Shown in pieces: positions 18,365 through 26,975 of a stretch of DNA of 64,000 nucleotides. How positions within the stretch are numbered: position 1 is the stretch's first letter; every line of letters begins with the position of its first letter. Source of the DNA: WJMT01 sp964445575. GTDB lineage: Bacteria > Acidobacteriota > Aminicenantia > Aminicenantales > Aminicenantaceae. A program made the translations under genes and the position numbers. The stretch lies in contig CAYULB010000002.1 of NCBI GenBank assembly GCA_964445575.1, positions 1 to 64,000 of the forward strand. Reading direction: 5' to 3'. The notes under the pieces were generated by a model, which was not told where the DNA came from, did no database searches, and saw only the letters and a list, made by a program, of their open reading frames with translations.

Positions 18365-18391
18365 GGGATTAGATCCTGTAGAATCCAGAGG

Positions 18392-19906
18392 TCATGACTT
18401 GTTTTTTCTTCCTTTCGGGCGAAGAAGTGGAAACAGAATAACTTCCCTTATGGAATGCCGGTCAGTAAAAATCATGACCAGACGGTCAATCCCGATTCCA
18501 TCCCCTCCTGTGGGGGGGAGACCGTATTCCAGTGCCTGGATATAGTCATAGTCCACCACATGAGACTCCTCATCTCCTTTTTTTCTTTCCTTTGCTTGCT
18601 GTAAAAATCTTTTTTTCTGCTCCTCGGGATCGGTTAATTCACTAAAAGCATTCGCCACTTCCATACCTGCGATGACCAGTTCGAATCTTTCGGCTTCATC
18701 CGGATTTTTTTCAGAAGCTTTGGCAAGAGGAGAAATCTCCTTTGGCAGGTTGGTCACAAAAGTGGGTTGAGTCAAATTAGGCTTTACATATTTATCAAAA
18801 ACAATATCCAGTGCTTTCCCGTAAGAAAGGATATCATTCCCGCCGCTTAGATCAGATGCAAATTGAATGATCCCTTTTTTATCATCAAAACGACTGGGAG
18901 CCAGACCGCTGTACTTTGAGAGGGCATCCATGAATTTTATCCTCTTCCATGGTCTTTTAAATGAAATCTTGTGCTCTCCATAAGTGACTTCTTCCTTTCC
19001 TTTGAGCTCCACGCTCAGCACATGAATCAATTCTTCGGTGATTTCCATCATGTCATTATAGTCACAGTAGGCCTCATAAAACTCCAGCATAGTGAACTCA
19101 GGGTTGTGTTCTGATGAGATCCCCTCGTTTCTGAAGTTCCTGTTGATTTCATAGACCTTTTCCATTCCCCCGACCACCAATCTCTTTAAATACAGCTCGG
19201 GAGCGATTCTTAAAAATAGTTCGATTCCTAAAGCATTATGAAATGTCTTAAACGGTTTAGCCAGCGCACCTCCTGGGATTGGCTGCATCATTGGAGTCTC
19301 AACTTCCACATACCCCTTGTTATTGAAAAATTCTCTTATTTTAGTGATCATCTGGCTTCTCAATCGAAAGACCTCCACTTCCTCAGGATTAACAATCAAA
19401 TCAAGATGCCTTTTCCTGTAGCGAAGTTCAGTATCACGCAGACCATGCCATTTTTCTGGTAAGGGATTGAGACATTTTGCCAGAAAATCAAATGAATCTA
19501 AAAGGACAGTCAGTTCATGGGTTCTGGTTTTGAAGACGATGCCTTCCACAGCAATGATGTCACCTATATCCACAAGTGAAAACAAATCAAATGTCTTTTC
19601 TCCTACCCGGTCCTTTCGGATATAACCCTGAAACTTGGTTCGGCTGTCTTTGATATGAAAAAAAACAGCCCTTCCCATCTCTCTTATAGATACGATGCGG
19701 CCTGCAACTTTTACTCTAATTTTTTGCTTTTCCAGGTCTTCGGCTTTATAATCTGAATATTCAGAAACCACATCATAGAGCGAATGAGTTACATTGGCCT
19801 TGTGAGGAAAAATCTCCATTCCTCTTTGGGCCAATTTTCTCATCTTTTCTTTTCTGACTCGTTTCTGTGTGCTCTTTCCTGATAATTTTTGTCTTTTTTT
19901 ATCCAT
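18392..19906 (-). CDS. lysS: Lysyl-tRNA synthetase, class II
   Basis: 504 aa, standard for LysRS-II. An N-terminal OB-fold anticodon-binding domain (about 65-165) is followed by the class II catalytic core. Motif 2 reads YEINRNFRNEGISSEHNPEF and motif 3 GLPPTGGDGIGIDRL. KPFKTFHNALG is typical of LysRS. The gene overlaps nusB by 8 bases upstream, with lolC/E 27 bp downstream. Confidence 0.96.
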   Translation of the reverse strand: MDKKRQKLSGKSTQKRVRKEKMRKLAQRGMEIFPHKANVTHSLYDVVSEYSDYKAEDLEKQKIRVKVAGRIVSIREMGRAVFFHIKDSRTKFQGYIRKDRVGEKTFDLFSLVDIGDIIAVEGIVFKTRTHELTVLLDSFDFLAKCLNPLPEKWHGLRDTELRYRKRHLDLIVNPEEVEVFRLRSQMITKIREFFNNKGYVEVETPMMQPIPGGALAKPFKTFHNALGIELFLRIAPELYLKRLVVGGMEKVYEINRNFRNEGISSEHNPEFTMLEFYEAYCDYNDMMEITEELIHVLSVELKGKEEVTYGEHKISFKRPWKRIKFMDALSKYSGLAPSRFDDKKGIIQFASDLSGGNDILSYGKALDIVFDKYVKPNLTQPTFVTNLPKEISPLAKASEKNPDEAERFELVIAGMEVANAFSELTDPEEQKKRFLQQAKERKKGDEESHVVDYDYIQALEYGLPPTGGDGIGIDRLVMIFTDRHSIREVILFPLLRPKGRKNKS

Positions 19907-20324
19907 TTTTATTCCCTGAAGATTTCTCTTGGATAAGCGGGTCTTTACTCAGCGCATCCAGAATACCGTTCACAAACTTTGCAGATTCATTACTGCCAAA
20001 CTTCTTTGCCAGCTCCACAGCCTCGTTTATCACAACGGCAGCAGCTATCTCTTTTTCAAAAAGCAGTTCATAAACAGCCAGCCTCAAGATGTTTCTGTCT
20101 ATATAGAGCATTCTGGAAACACGCCAGTTTTCAGAATAGGACTGAATCAAGGAGTCTATTTTTTCTCTATGGGAAACTACCCCTTTTGTCAGCCTCTGGC
20201 TGTATTCAGCTCCACCCTTATTTCTTCCCTGGAAATGACTTAAAGCCACATCCTCTGGGGTATCATTAAATTCCAATTGGAATAAAATCTGAAGGGCCGT
20301 CTCCCTGGATTCTCGTCTCCCCAT
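19899..20324 (-). CDS. nusB: NusB transcription antitermination factor
   Basis: 141 aa all-helical protein of normal length. It starts RRESRETALQILFQLEFND and ends VINEAVELAKKFGSNESAKF followed by VNGILD, the conserved NusB C-terminal motif. NusB with NusE binds boxA RNA and supports rRNA antitermination. It follows ribH, the classical ribH-nusB pairing. Confidence 0.95.
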   Translation of the reverse strand: MGRRESRETALQILFQLEFNDTPEDVALSHFQGRNKGGAEYSQRLTKGVVSHREKIDSLIQSYSENWRVSRMLYIDRNILRLAVYELLFEKEIAAAVVINEAVELAKKFGSNESAKFVNGILDALSKDPLIQEKSSGNKNG

Positions 20325-20345
20325 TCTCTGCAGCCAAAAAAAATG

Positions 20346-20816
20346 TCAGCCCAGGTCCGCTTCTCTAAGCAAATTCAAGGTCTCAATAAGAGCAAAAGCG
20401 GAATCATATCCTTTATTTCCTGCTTTTGTTCCAGCTCTTTCGATTCCCTGTTCAATGGTATCCACAGTCAGAATGCCAAAAGATACAGGTATTCCCAAAT
20501 CCATAGAGATCTGAGCCAATCCCTTTGTCACTTCAGCACTCAAGTACTCAAAATGAGGAGTGTCTCCCCGAATCAGAGCTCCCAGACAAAGAATCCCATC
20601 CACTTTCTTGGATTCTGCCAGCTTTTTGGTTACCACAGGGATTTCAAAAGAACCAGGGACTTTATATACAGAAATACTGCTCTTATCTGCCCCCAGTTTC
20701 TCCAATGCATCCAATGCACCTTCCAGCAGCCTCTCTGAGATAAACTGATTGTAACGGCTCACTACGATCCCAATGTTCAGACCTTCGGCTTTTAATTTTC
20801 CCTGGAATGTATCCAT
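20346..20816 (-). CDS. ribH: 6,7-dimethyl-8-ribityllumazine synthase
   Basis: 156 aa riboflavin enzyme that condenses the pyrimidinedione intermediate with 3,4-dihydroxy-2-butanone 4-phosphate. Signatures: IGIVVSRYNQFISERLLEGA at the start, VPGSFEIPVVTKKLAESKKV, then CLGALIRGDTPHFEYLSAEV containing the catalytic histidine region, and FGILTVDTIEQGIERAGTKA. No other rib gene is in the window. Confidence 0.95.
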   Translation of the reverse strand: MDTFQGKLKAEGLNIGIVVSRYNQFISERLLEGALDALEKLGADKSSISVYKVPGSFEIPVVTKKLAESKKVDGILCLGALIRGDTPHFEYLSAEVTKGLAQISMDLGIPVSFGILTVDTIEQGIERAGTKAGNKGYDSAFALIETLNLLREADLG

Positions 20817-20828
20817 TTTTTTCTCCCT

Positions 20829-21614
20829 TTAATTGCCTTTAAAATTAGGTTTTCTTTTCTCTAGAAAAGCTTTGGTTCCTTCCTTGCTGTCCTCAGTGGC
20901 ACAGGTCTTCCCAAAAAGTTCTGCCTCTAAAAGCAGCCCTTTATCCAATGGCTTTTCTAAGCCTTTATTTATTGACTCTATTCCATATTCTAAGGCTTTG
21001 GGCCCGTTGGCTGCTATTTTCTGAGCTAATTTTTTACAGGTCGTTAACAGCTCCTCTTGCGGCACAACCTCATTTACCAAACCAATCCGGTAGGCTTCCT
21101 GAACATCGATTGTTTTTCCGGTTAGAATCATTTCCATGGCCACTCCCTTTCCTACCAATCTGGGCAGTCTTTGGGTTCCTCCAAATCCGGGAATAAGGCC
21201 CAGCTTCACTTCAGGCTGCCCCATTTTTGCATTCTCAGAAGCAATGCGGATATGGCAGGCTAAAGACAATTCTGTTCCTCCGCCTAAAGCAAATCCATTG
21301 ATGGCAGCAATAACAGGCTTTTTGAAGTTTTCAATCAAACTCATCAATCTCTGACCTTCCAGCACATATTTTTTACCCGATGAACGGTCCAGCTCTGAGA
21401 GCTCCTTTATATCAGCTCCGGCTACAAAAGCTTTTTCTCCGGAACCCGTCAGCAGCACGGCTTTCACCTCATCATCACTCTGAAAAGAGGCAAAAGCATC
21501 CAGCAGTTCTTTTACTGTCTCTTGATTTAAAGCATTCAACTTATCGGGCCTGTTGATGACAATCAAACCAATGTTATTTTCTTTTTCAGTTTTTAAATTT
21601 TTATAGTGTCCCAT
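20829..21614 (-). CDS. Enoyl-CoA hydratase/isomerase (crotonase) family protein
   Basis: 261 aa, a normal crotonase length. Oxyanion-hole segments are visible as AFVAGADIKEL and ALGGGTELSLACHIRIASEN. The second catalytic glutamate region is QPEVKLGLIPGFGGTQRLPR, where both acidic positions of enoyl-CoA hydratase appear to be kept. It probably hydrates short-chain enoyl-CoA in butyrate-type or fatty-acid metabolism. No other beta-oxidation gene is next to it. A good AAAGGAG site lies before the ATG at 21614. Confidence 0.88.
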   Translation of the reverse strand: MGHYKNLKTEKENNIGLIVINRPDKLNALNQETVKELLDAFASFQSDDEVKAVLLTGSGEKAFVAGADIKELSELDRSSGKKYVLEGQRLMSLIENFKKPVIAAINGFALGGGTELSLACHIRIASENAKMGQPEVKLGLIPGFGGTQRLPRLVGKGVAMEMILTGKTIDVQEAYRIGLVNEVVPQEELLTTCKKLAQKIAANGPKALEYGIESINKGLEKPLDKGLLLEAELFGKTCATEDSKEGTKAFLEKRKPNFKGN

Positions 21615-21635
21615 TTTTTATCTCCTTTCTTATCA

Positions 21636-22757
21636 TTATCCAATATTTTTTTGATAAATTCTGTATTTCTTATAAATCCGCCCTCCGATAGACATAACAA
21701 ACTTATTCACTGGTTCATTGTCTTCAAGCTGCCAGGAAGTCTCAGCCCATTTGTATCCTTTTTTTAGGGCATTTTTATACAATCTGGAATAAAGAAGATA
21801 GCTCAGTCCAGTCATCCTGTATTCTCTAACAATTCCAAATACCAAAACTCTTATTCCCTTTATTTTTCTCTTCTTCAGAAGGAACTTGATGAATCCAAAA
21901 GGAAATAAGCGTCCGTTCATATCCTTGAGTACTTCATTGTAATTGGGAAGAGCAAAACCAAAACCCACCGGTCTTCCGTTTTCTTCTGCCAGGACAATTA
22001 TGTCTGGATCCGCAATTTGCTTTAGTTTTTTTGCCATATGTTTCATCTCTTTTTCAGTCCACGGCACAAATCCCCAGTTGTTCTCCCAACCTTGATTGTA
22101 AATAGACTTGATTTTTCCAGCTTCTTCTTCCACTTTTTTTAAATCAACACTTCTCAGGTTGACACTTGTTTGCCTTTCTATTTTTTTCACTATGGTTTCT
22201 AACTTCTTATTGGCCATTTCGTTTTCTTCCATAAGAAAAGCATACAGGTCCCTGATTTTTTTCATCCCGTATTTTTCCATGAGTTCAAGATAATACGGGG
22301 GATTGTAAGGCATCATGACTGCTGGAGGAGAATCAAAACCCTCCAGCAAAAAGGCACATTCATCATTTAACGACGCATTTACCGGACCTCTGAGAACATT
22401 CATGCCTCTTTCTTTGCCCCACTCACAAACTCTATCCAGGAGGGCCTTTGTGACATCCGGGTCATTGAAACTTTCATAGAAACCAAAAAACACTATTTTC
22501 TCATTATGACGGCTGTTGTGATTTTCATCTAAAATAGCCGCCACTCTTCCCTTTAATCTTCCCTCATCATAGGCCAAAAAAAGGTCCATATCCGCATGTT
22601 CAAAAAAAGAGTGCTTATTTTTGTCAAGCTTCTCTTTGACATCAGAGAGCAGAGGAGGAACCCAATTGGAATCATCTTCATAGACTTTCCACGGAAATCG
22701 GAGAAAGACTTTTTTGTCTTTTTTGGACTCAACTTTTTTTATCTGAATATCATTCAT
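21636..22757 (-). CDS. Long GNAT-fold acyltransferase-like protein
   Basis: 373-aa protein of a widespread but poorly characterised GNAT-like family. It starts IQIKKVESKKDKKVFLRFPW, then DDSNWVPPLLSDVKEKLD, continues with FFEHADMDLFLAYDEGRLKG and GRVAAI (first acetyltransferase-like half) and LRGPVNASLNDECAFLLEGF, and has a second half around DIIVLAEENGRPVGFGFALP. The ATG at 22757 is chosen because AGGAG lies 8 bases upstream; a GTG three codons earlier is less likely. It is the first gene of the long minus-strand operon. Substrate unknown. The bacterial ceramide synthase is reported to be an acyltransferase of this broad fold, so a lipid role can be tested (see findings). Confidence 0.7.
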   Translation of the reverse strand: MNDIQIKKVESKKDKKVFLRFPWKVYEDDSNWVPPLLSDVKEKLDKNKHSFFEHADMDLFLAYDEGRLKGRVAAILDENHNSRHNEKIVFFGFYESFNDPDVTKALLDRVCEWGKERGMNVLRGPVNASLNDECAFLLEGFDSPPAVMMPYNPPYYLELMEKYGMKKIRDLYAFLMEENEMANKKLETIVKKIERQTSVNLRSVDLKKVEEEAGKIKSIYNQGWENNWGFVPWTEKEMKHMAKKLKQIADPDIIVLAEENGRPVGFGFALPNYNEVLKDMNGRLFPFGFIKFLLKKRKIKGIRVLVFGIVREYRMTGLSYLLYSRLYKNALKKGYKWAETSWQLEDNEPVNKFVMSIGGRIYKKYRIYQKNIG

Positions 22758-22943
22758 TTTGATCACTCCTGGTCCAATCTGGATTGTTCCTCAGGCTCAT
22801 TCACTAAGCCTCCATCTTTTTCGTGAACAGTTTTGGTTTAAGTTATCTTATCAAATAAAGAATCTTTTTGCACGAAGATTTTCTTGGGCATAGGACCCCC
22901 TTTACAGGCATTCTATGCTATTTTTGGGGTTCTGCCAGTTTCG

Positions 22944-22958
22944 CTCAAATAATTTGAG
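22944..22958. promoter_or_regulatory. Palindrome upstream of the Lon-like gene
   Basis: CTCAAAT-A-ATTTGAG is a perfect inverted repeat (7-bp arms, 1-bp centre) about 80 bp before the Lon-like start codon. It may be an operator. It does not match the CIRCE heat-shock element. Confidence 0.35.
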
Positions 22959-23036
22959 GTTAAATGGTTTTTATGTTAAAAAGATTAAACAAAACATTTT
23001 AAAAATTCGCCTTTGATTATAAGAAAGGAACTTAAG

Positions 23037-25466
23037 ATGAAATCCGCATCTCATTTCAAAGAATTGCCGAAAGAAAAGCTTTATAAAGGAATTCATCCTG
23101 ATTCCATCCCGTTTAAAACCACTGATGAGTGTAAAAAATGCGATGAAATCATTGGTCAAAAAAGAGCCTTGAAATCCATCCAGACAGGACTGGACATCAA
23201 AAGCCGGGGCTACAACATTTTTATAACGGGAATGGTCGGAACAGGGAGAACCACAACCATAAAAAAATTCCTGGACAAAATTGAGAAAACCAAAGCCAGG
23301 CCTGATGATATTCTTTATGTCCACAATTTCAAATCTCCTGACGAACCCACTCTCATCAAACTCCCTTCTGGAGAAGGAAAGCTCTTCAGAGAAGACATGA
23401 ATAATCTGATCAATGTATTGAAAAGAGATATTCCGGAACTTTTAAAAAGTAAGTTTTACACCGATAAAAGAAACAGTATTGTGGAAGGACAGCAGAAAAA
23501 GCAAAAGAAACTCCTTCAGGAATTTGAGGATGAAGTATCCAAGGAAGGATTCACAGTCATTCAAGTTCAGGTCGGCACTTTTGTCAAACCCGATCTGGTT
23601 CCCGTGATTGACAAAAAACCAACTCCCTTTGAAAAACTCGCTCAGCTGGTCAAGGAAGATAAATTCTCAAAAAAAGAGTTTAACGAGCTCAAGAAAAAAT
23701 ATGAAGCTTTGACCGAAAAGCTGGAGGAAGTGTTCAGCAAACTTAAAAAAATTGAAGAAGAAACTCATGACAAACTAAAAAAATGGGATGAAAAATCCAT
23801 CATTCCTGTCATCAAAGAAATCGTTTCTAAGGTCCGGGGTAAACATGAGTCAAAGAAAGTTCAAAAGTATCTGGATTATGTGGAAGAAGAGCTTACGAAA
23901 AATATTGACCTTTTTAAAAGTCAAAAGGCCCAGCAAAGAGAAAAACTTCCCATTGATCCCTTTATCAAATACAGGGTCAATCTGTTGGTAGACAACTCTG
24001 AACTAGAGGGAGCTCCCATCATAATGGAAAACAATCCCAATTATGTAAATCTGTTCGGATCCATTGAATCCAGCATGAACCGATTTGGTATGCTGCAAAC
24101 AGATTTCACAAAGATAAGAGCGGGCTCTTTATTAAAGGCAAACGGAGGTTACATTGTAATCAGTGCCTTAGATGCTCTGCTGGAGCCAGGGGTCTGGCCT
24201 TCCTTAAAAAGAACACTCAAATACCAGACTTTAGAAATTCAGAATTATTCCTCTCTTTTTCTCTTTTCTACTAAGGGGCCAAAACCAGAGCCCATAGATA
24301 TCAATGTCAAAGTTATATTCATTGGAGACGATTTCATTTATGACCTTCTTTATTATCAGGACGTGGACTTCAAGAAAATATTCAAGATAAAAGCAGAATT
24401 TGATTCTGAGACTAACCTGACCAAAGAAACCATACAAGACTATTCTGATTTTGCCAAAAAAATCATCGACGAAGACGGATTAAAACCCATGGATAAAAAT
24501 GGAATGGCAGCTCTCATTGAACAGTGCATAAGGATGTCAGGAAGACAGAAAAAAGTAACCACCCGCTTCCATCATGTGGCAGACATCATACGGGAGGCCA
24601 ATTACAGGGCTAAAAAATCTAGGGCAAAAATAGTGAGCCGGAAGCATATTGAAAAAGCAGTTGAGGAACGTTTTGAGAGAGTCAGCCTAGTGGAAGACAA
24701 AATCCAGGAGATGATCGAAGAAGGCACTCTCATGATCGATACCTCTGGATCAAAGGTCGGCCAGGTCAATGGTCTTTCTGTTTACAGTTTGGGGCAGTTC
24801 TATTTTGGCAAACCAACCCGAATCACTGCCACCACAGCGGTGGGCCGCGCAGGAGTCATCAATATCGAAAGAGAAGCTGACCTCAGCGGAAGGACCCACA
24901 ATAAAGGAGTTCTCATTCTTGCAGGATATCTCAGAAACAAATATGCCAAAAATAAGCCATTTGCCCTTTCCGCCAGCCTAGCATTTGAACAGTCATACTC
25001 TGGGGTAGATGGAGACAGTGCTTCTTCAACCGAAGTTTATGCCATACTCTCGAGCTTATCAAATCTTCCCCTCAGACAGGATATTGCTGTGACCGGCTCT
25101 CTCAATCAAAAAGGTGAAATCCAGCCTATTGGAGCTGTAAACGAAAAGATCGAAGGGTTTTATGATGTCTGCAAATCAAAAAAACTCACCGGCAAACAGG
25201 GAGTGATCATTCCTAAAGAAAACATTAAAAACCTGATGTTGAGGAGAGACATTGTGGAGGTAGCTGAAAAAGGAAATTTCCATATCTACCCTGTAGAAAC
25301 CATTGACGAAGGCATAGAAATCCTGACCAGCATAAAAGCTGGGAAACAGAAAAAAGACGGGAGTTTTGAAAAGGATACCGTCAATTATCTTGTGGATAAG
25401 GAACTCGAGCGGCTGGCTGAGAGCTGGAAAAAATTTTCTGCTCCAGAGAAAAAAAACAAAATTTAG
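23037..25466 (+). CDS. Lon-related AAA+ protease (LonB-like family)
   Basis: 809-aa ATP-dependent serine protease of the Lon-related family that lacks the classical Lon N-domain. Walker A is GMVGTGRTT (65-73) with Arg71 where most AAA+ proteins have Lys; this is usual in this subfamily. A long charged coiled-coil insert spans about residues 130-300. The C-terminal S16 domain carries the Ser-Lys dyad, S661 in GVDGDSASST and K704 in GAVNEKIEGF. The start is ATG 23037 with AAAGGAA ahead of it; a TTG at 23013 in the same frame has no ribosome site. Single gene with its own upstream region. Probable role: protein quality control. Confidence 0.92.
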   Translation: MKSASHFKELPKEKLYKGIHPDSIPFKTTDECKKCDEIIGQKRALKSIQTGLDIKSRGYNIFITGMVGTGRTTTIKKFLDKIEKTKARPDDILYVHNFKSPDEPTLIKLPSGEGKLFREDMNNLINVLKRDIPELLKSKFYTDKRNSIVEGQQKKQKKLLQEFEDEVSKEGFTVIQVQVGTFVKPDLVPVIDKKPTPFEKLAQLVKEDKFSKKEFNELKKKYEALTEKLEEVFSKLKKIEEETHDKLKKWDEKSIIPVIKEIVSKVRGKHESKKVQKYLDYVEEELTKNIDLFKSQKAQQREKLPIDPFIKYRVNLLVDNSELEGAPIIMENNPNYVNLFGSIESSMNRFGMLQTDFTKIRAGSLLKANGGYIVISALDALLEPGVWPSLKRTLKYQTLEIQNYSSLFLFSTKGPKPEPIDINVKVIFIGDDFIYDLLYYQDVDFKKIFKIKAEFDSETNLTKETIQDYSDFAKKIIDEDGLKPMDKNGMAALIEQCIRMSGRQKKVTTRFHHVADIIREANYRAKKSRAKIVSRKHIEKAVEERFERVSLVEDKIQEMIEEGTLMIDTSGSKVGQVNGLSVYSLGQFYFGKPTRITATTAVGRAGVINIEREADLSGRTHNKGVLILAGYLRNKYAKNKPFALSASLAFEQSYSGVDGDSASSTEVYAILSSLSNLPLRQDIAVTGSLNQKGEIQPIGAVNEKIEGFYDVCKSKKLTGKQGVIIPKENIKNLMLRRDIVEVAEKGNFHIYPVETIDEGIEILTSIKAGKQKKDGSFEKDTVNYLVDKELERLAESWKKFSAPEKKNKI

Positions 25467-25481
25467 CCATACCTAAATTTT
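25458..25481. terminator. AT-rich hairpin between convergent genes
   Basis: AAAATTTAG-CCATAC-CTAAATTTT is a perfect 9-bp stem with a 6-base loop. It overlaps the stop codons of the Lon-like gene and of the pseudouridine synthase gene. It could act as a weak bidirectional terminator. The hairpin is very similar to that inside the repeat at 45 kb, with paired changes in the stem. Confidence 0.45.
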
Positions 25482-26193
25482 ATCTTAAGTGACTCTGTTT
25501 GAGCTTTTTGATTTCATTCGGGGTAAGATGACGCCATTTTCCTCTATCTAATTTCCCTAATTTCAAATCAGCAAATTGGATCCGCTTCAATCTTACCACC
25601 TGACAGCCTACAGCTTGAAACATTCTCCTTATCACTCTTTTTCTTCCTTCATGGATTTCTACTCTTAAAAGACAAGAATCCGGTTCCTTTCTGATTAATT
25701 CAATCTGATCCGGGAAAGTTTTTCGGTTATCTAAGAACACTCCTTCTGACAGTGTTTTTAAGTGCGGGCTTTTCAAATGTCCTTTTATCCAAACTTCATA
25801 GACTTTTCTGATATTATACCGGGGATGCATGAGATGATGGGCAAATTCTCCGTCATTGGTTAAAATAAGAAGTCCCTCGCTGTTTAAATCCAGCCTTCCC
25901 ACCGGGAAAAGACGCACACCTAGATCCGGGAGAATCTCTTTTACAGTGGGGCGGTTGAAAGGGTCGTCCAGAGTGACCAAATATCCGGGGGGTTTATGGA
26001 GAATTAAATAACATTTTTTCTCAGACCTGACTTCTTTCCTATCCACTTCGACTTTGTCTTCCTCAATATTGATTTTTGTTCCCAGCCGGGTCTCTACTCT
26101 TCCATTGACCTTGACTCTTCCCTGCTCAATCAGCTGATCAGCCTTCCTCCTTGAGGTCACACCTGCTCTGGCTATAAATTTATTCAAACGCAA
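25480..26193 (-). CDS. rluB: RluB/RsuA-family pseudouridine synthase
   Basis: About 237 aa. An S4 RNA-binding domain comes first (RLNKFIARAGVTSRRKADQL), then the catalytic domain with GRLDLNSEGLLILTNDGEFA holding the catalytic aspartate, and the RKVYEVWIKG and EGRKRVIRRMFQAVGCQVVR motifs of the RsuA/RluB group. It isomerises uridine in 23S or possibly 16S rRNA. The preferred start is TTG 26193, giving the typical MRLNKF beginning with AGG 5 bases upstream. A GTG at 26211 would add six residues but lies in the repeat end (26197-26275) with no ribosome site. Confidence 0.88.
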   Translation of the reverse strand: MRLNKFIARAGVTSRRKADQLIEQGRVKVNGRVETRLGTKINIEEDKVEVDRKEVRSEKKCYLILHKPPGYLVTLDDPFNRPTVKEILPDLGVRLFPVGRLDLNSEGLLILTNDGEFAHHLMHPRYNIRKVYEVWIKGHLKSPHLKTLSEGVFLDNRKTFPDQIELIRKEPDSCLLRVEIHEGRKRVIRRMFQAVGCQVVRLKRIQFADLKLGKLDRGKWRHLTPNEIKKLKQSHLR

Positions 26194-26196
26194 TTT

Positions 26197-26275
26197 AACC
26201 TGACCTATCACTTGGGATACAGCGATGTTTTCATTAATATTCTCATTTAAGCGGTAAGCAAGACCTTTTCAAATA
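26197..26275 (-). repeat. Right-end fragment (D) of the AGGTCAGG-end repeat
   Basis: Read on the minus strand this matches the last 80 bp of the copy at 59587-59848: GAAA..TCTTGC, GCT.AAA, ATTAA, AAAACATCGCT and then TGATAGGTCAGG. The T-run is replaced by GTATCCCAAG. No left end is present. It ends at the start codon region of the rluB-like gene. Confidence 0.5.
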
Positions 26276-26306
26276 AAGTTGAGCTTATGTGAAAAAGAAA
26301 TTATAT

Positions 26307-26870
26307 TTAAAAGTAAAAGTTAAAACCGCCGCTAAAAGTAAAATCCTGAACATTGAAATCCAGGTTGTCCAAATTAAAATTAAGGTTCTGGTATTTCCCC
26401 TCTGCTAAAATGGAAAACTTACTCCCGATATGGACTTCCAGGCCAGCTCCTGCGTTCAGCTTTCTGACCGTGTCTTTATCAATAGTTGAGATGTCCGCAG
26501 TATAATATCCATAACCCACCGTGACATAAGGATGGATAATGACAATGGGAAAAAACCATTTAAAATTAAGGCCTAAATAATTGTAAGCCACTTCCCGTTC
26601 ATTCCATCCGAAAGGAGCCAACTGCGCAAGGTCTAAATTGTGAGCTGCTTGAAAATAATCGACTTCCAGCCCCAGCATGGCAATTTTTACCCCGGCTCTC
26701 ACTCCGTAAAGAAAGGTGGTGTCAGTATCCAGCTTGACATCCTCGAGAGTGGGTTTGGGGGCTGAAATCCCCAGATGGGGACCGATATAAATTCCTGTCT
26801 GTGCATTTACGTGAGGCACAAAAACTGCCATAAAAAAAACCACCCAACAGAAAATTGATATCTTTTTCAT
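26307..26870 (-). CDS. Small outer-membrane beta-barrel protein
   Basis: 187 aa with a signal peptide (MKKISIFCWVVFFMAVFV, cleavage near VNAQ). The rest has alternating hydrophobic strands, such as GIYIGPHLGISAP, FLYGVRAGVKIAMLGLEVDY, VTVGYGYYTAD and NAGAGLEVHIGSKFSILAEG, and a terminal aromatic residue (GGFNFYF). It fits an 8-stranded porin-like barrel of the OmpA-N/opacity type. The start at 26870 is chosen because AAAGGGA lies 7 bases upstream; an upstream ATG would destroy the signal peptide. Function unknown. Confidence 0.75.
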   Translation of the reverse strand: MKKISIFCWVVFFMAVFVPHVNAQTGIYIGPHLGISAPKPTLEDVKLDTDTTFLYGVRAGVKIAMLGLEVDYFQAAHNLDLAQLAPFGWNEREVAYNYLGLNFKWFFPIVIIHPYVTVGYGYYTADISTIDKDTVRKLNAGAGLEVHIGSKFSILAEGKYQNLNFNLDNLDFNVQDFTFSGGFNFYF

Positions 26871-26975
26871 ATTCATTCCCTTTGAATCGATTTGCTCAAT
26901 GCTTTTGGTTATTTTACTCAAACACTAAAAAAATAGCAATGGAATGCAGATAAAGGATAAGAAAAATAACCTGAA

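Noticed and set aside
22801..22930. Possible promoter of the long minus-strand operon
   Set aside because: Several TTGATA-like and TAAGAT-like words occur upstream of the GNAT gene, but no pair has acceptable spacing and quality.
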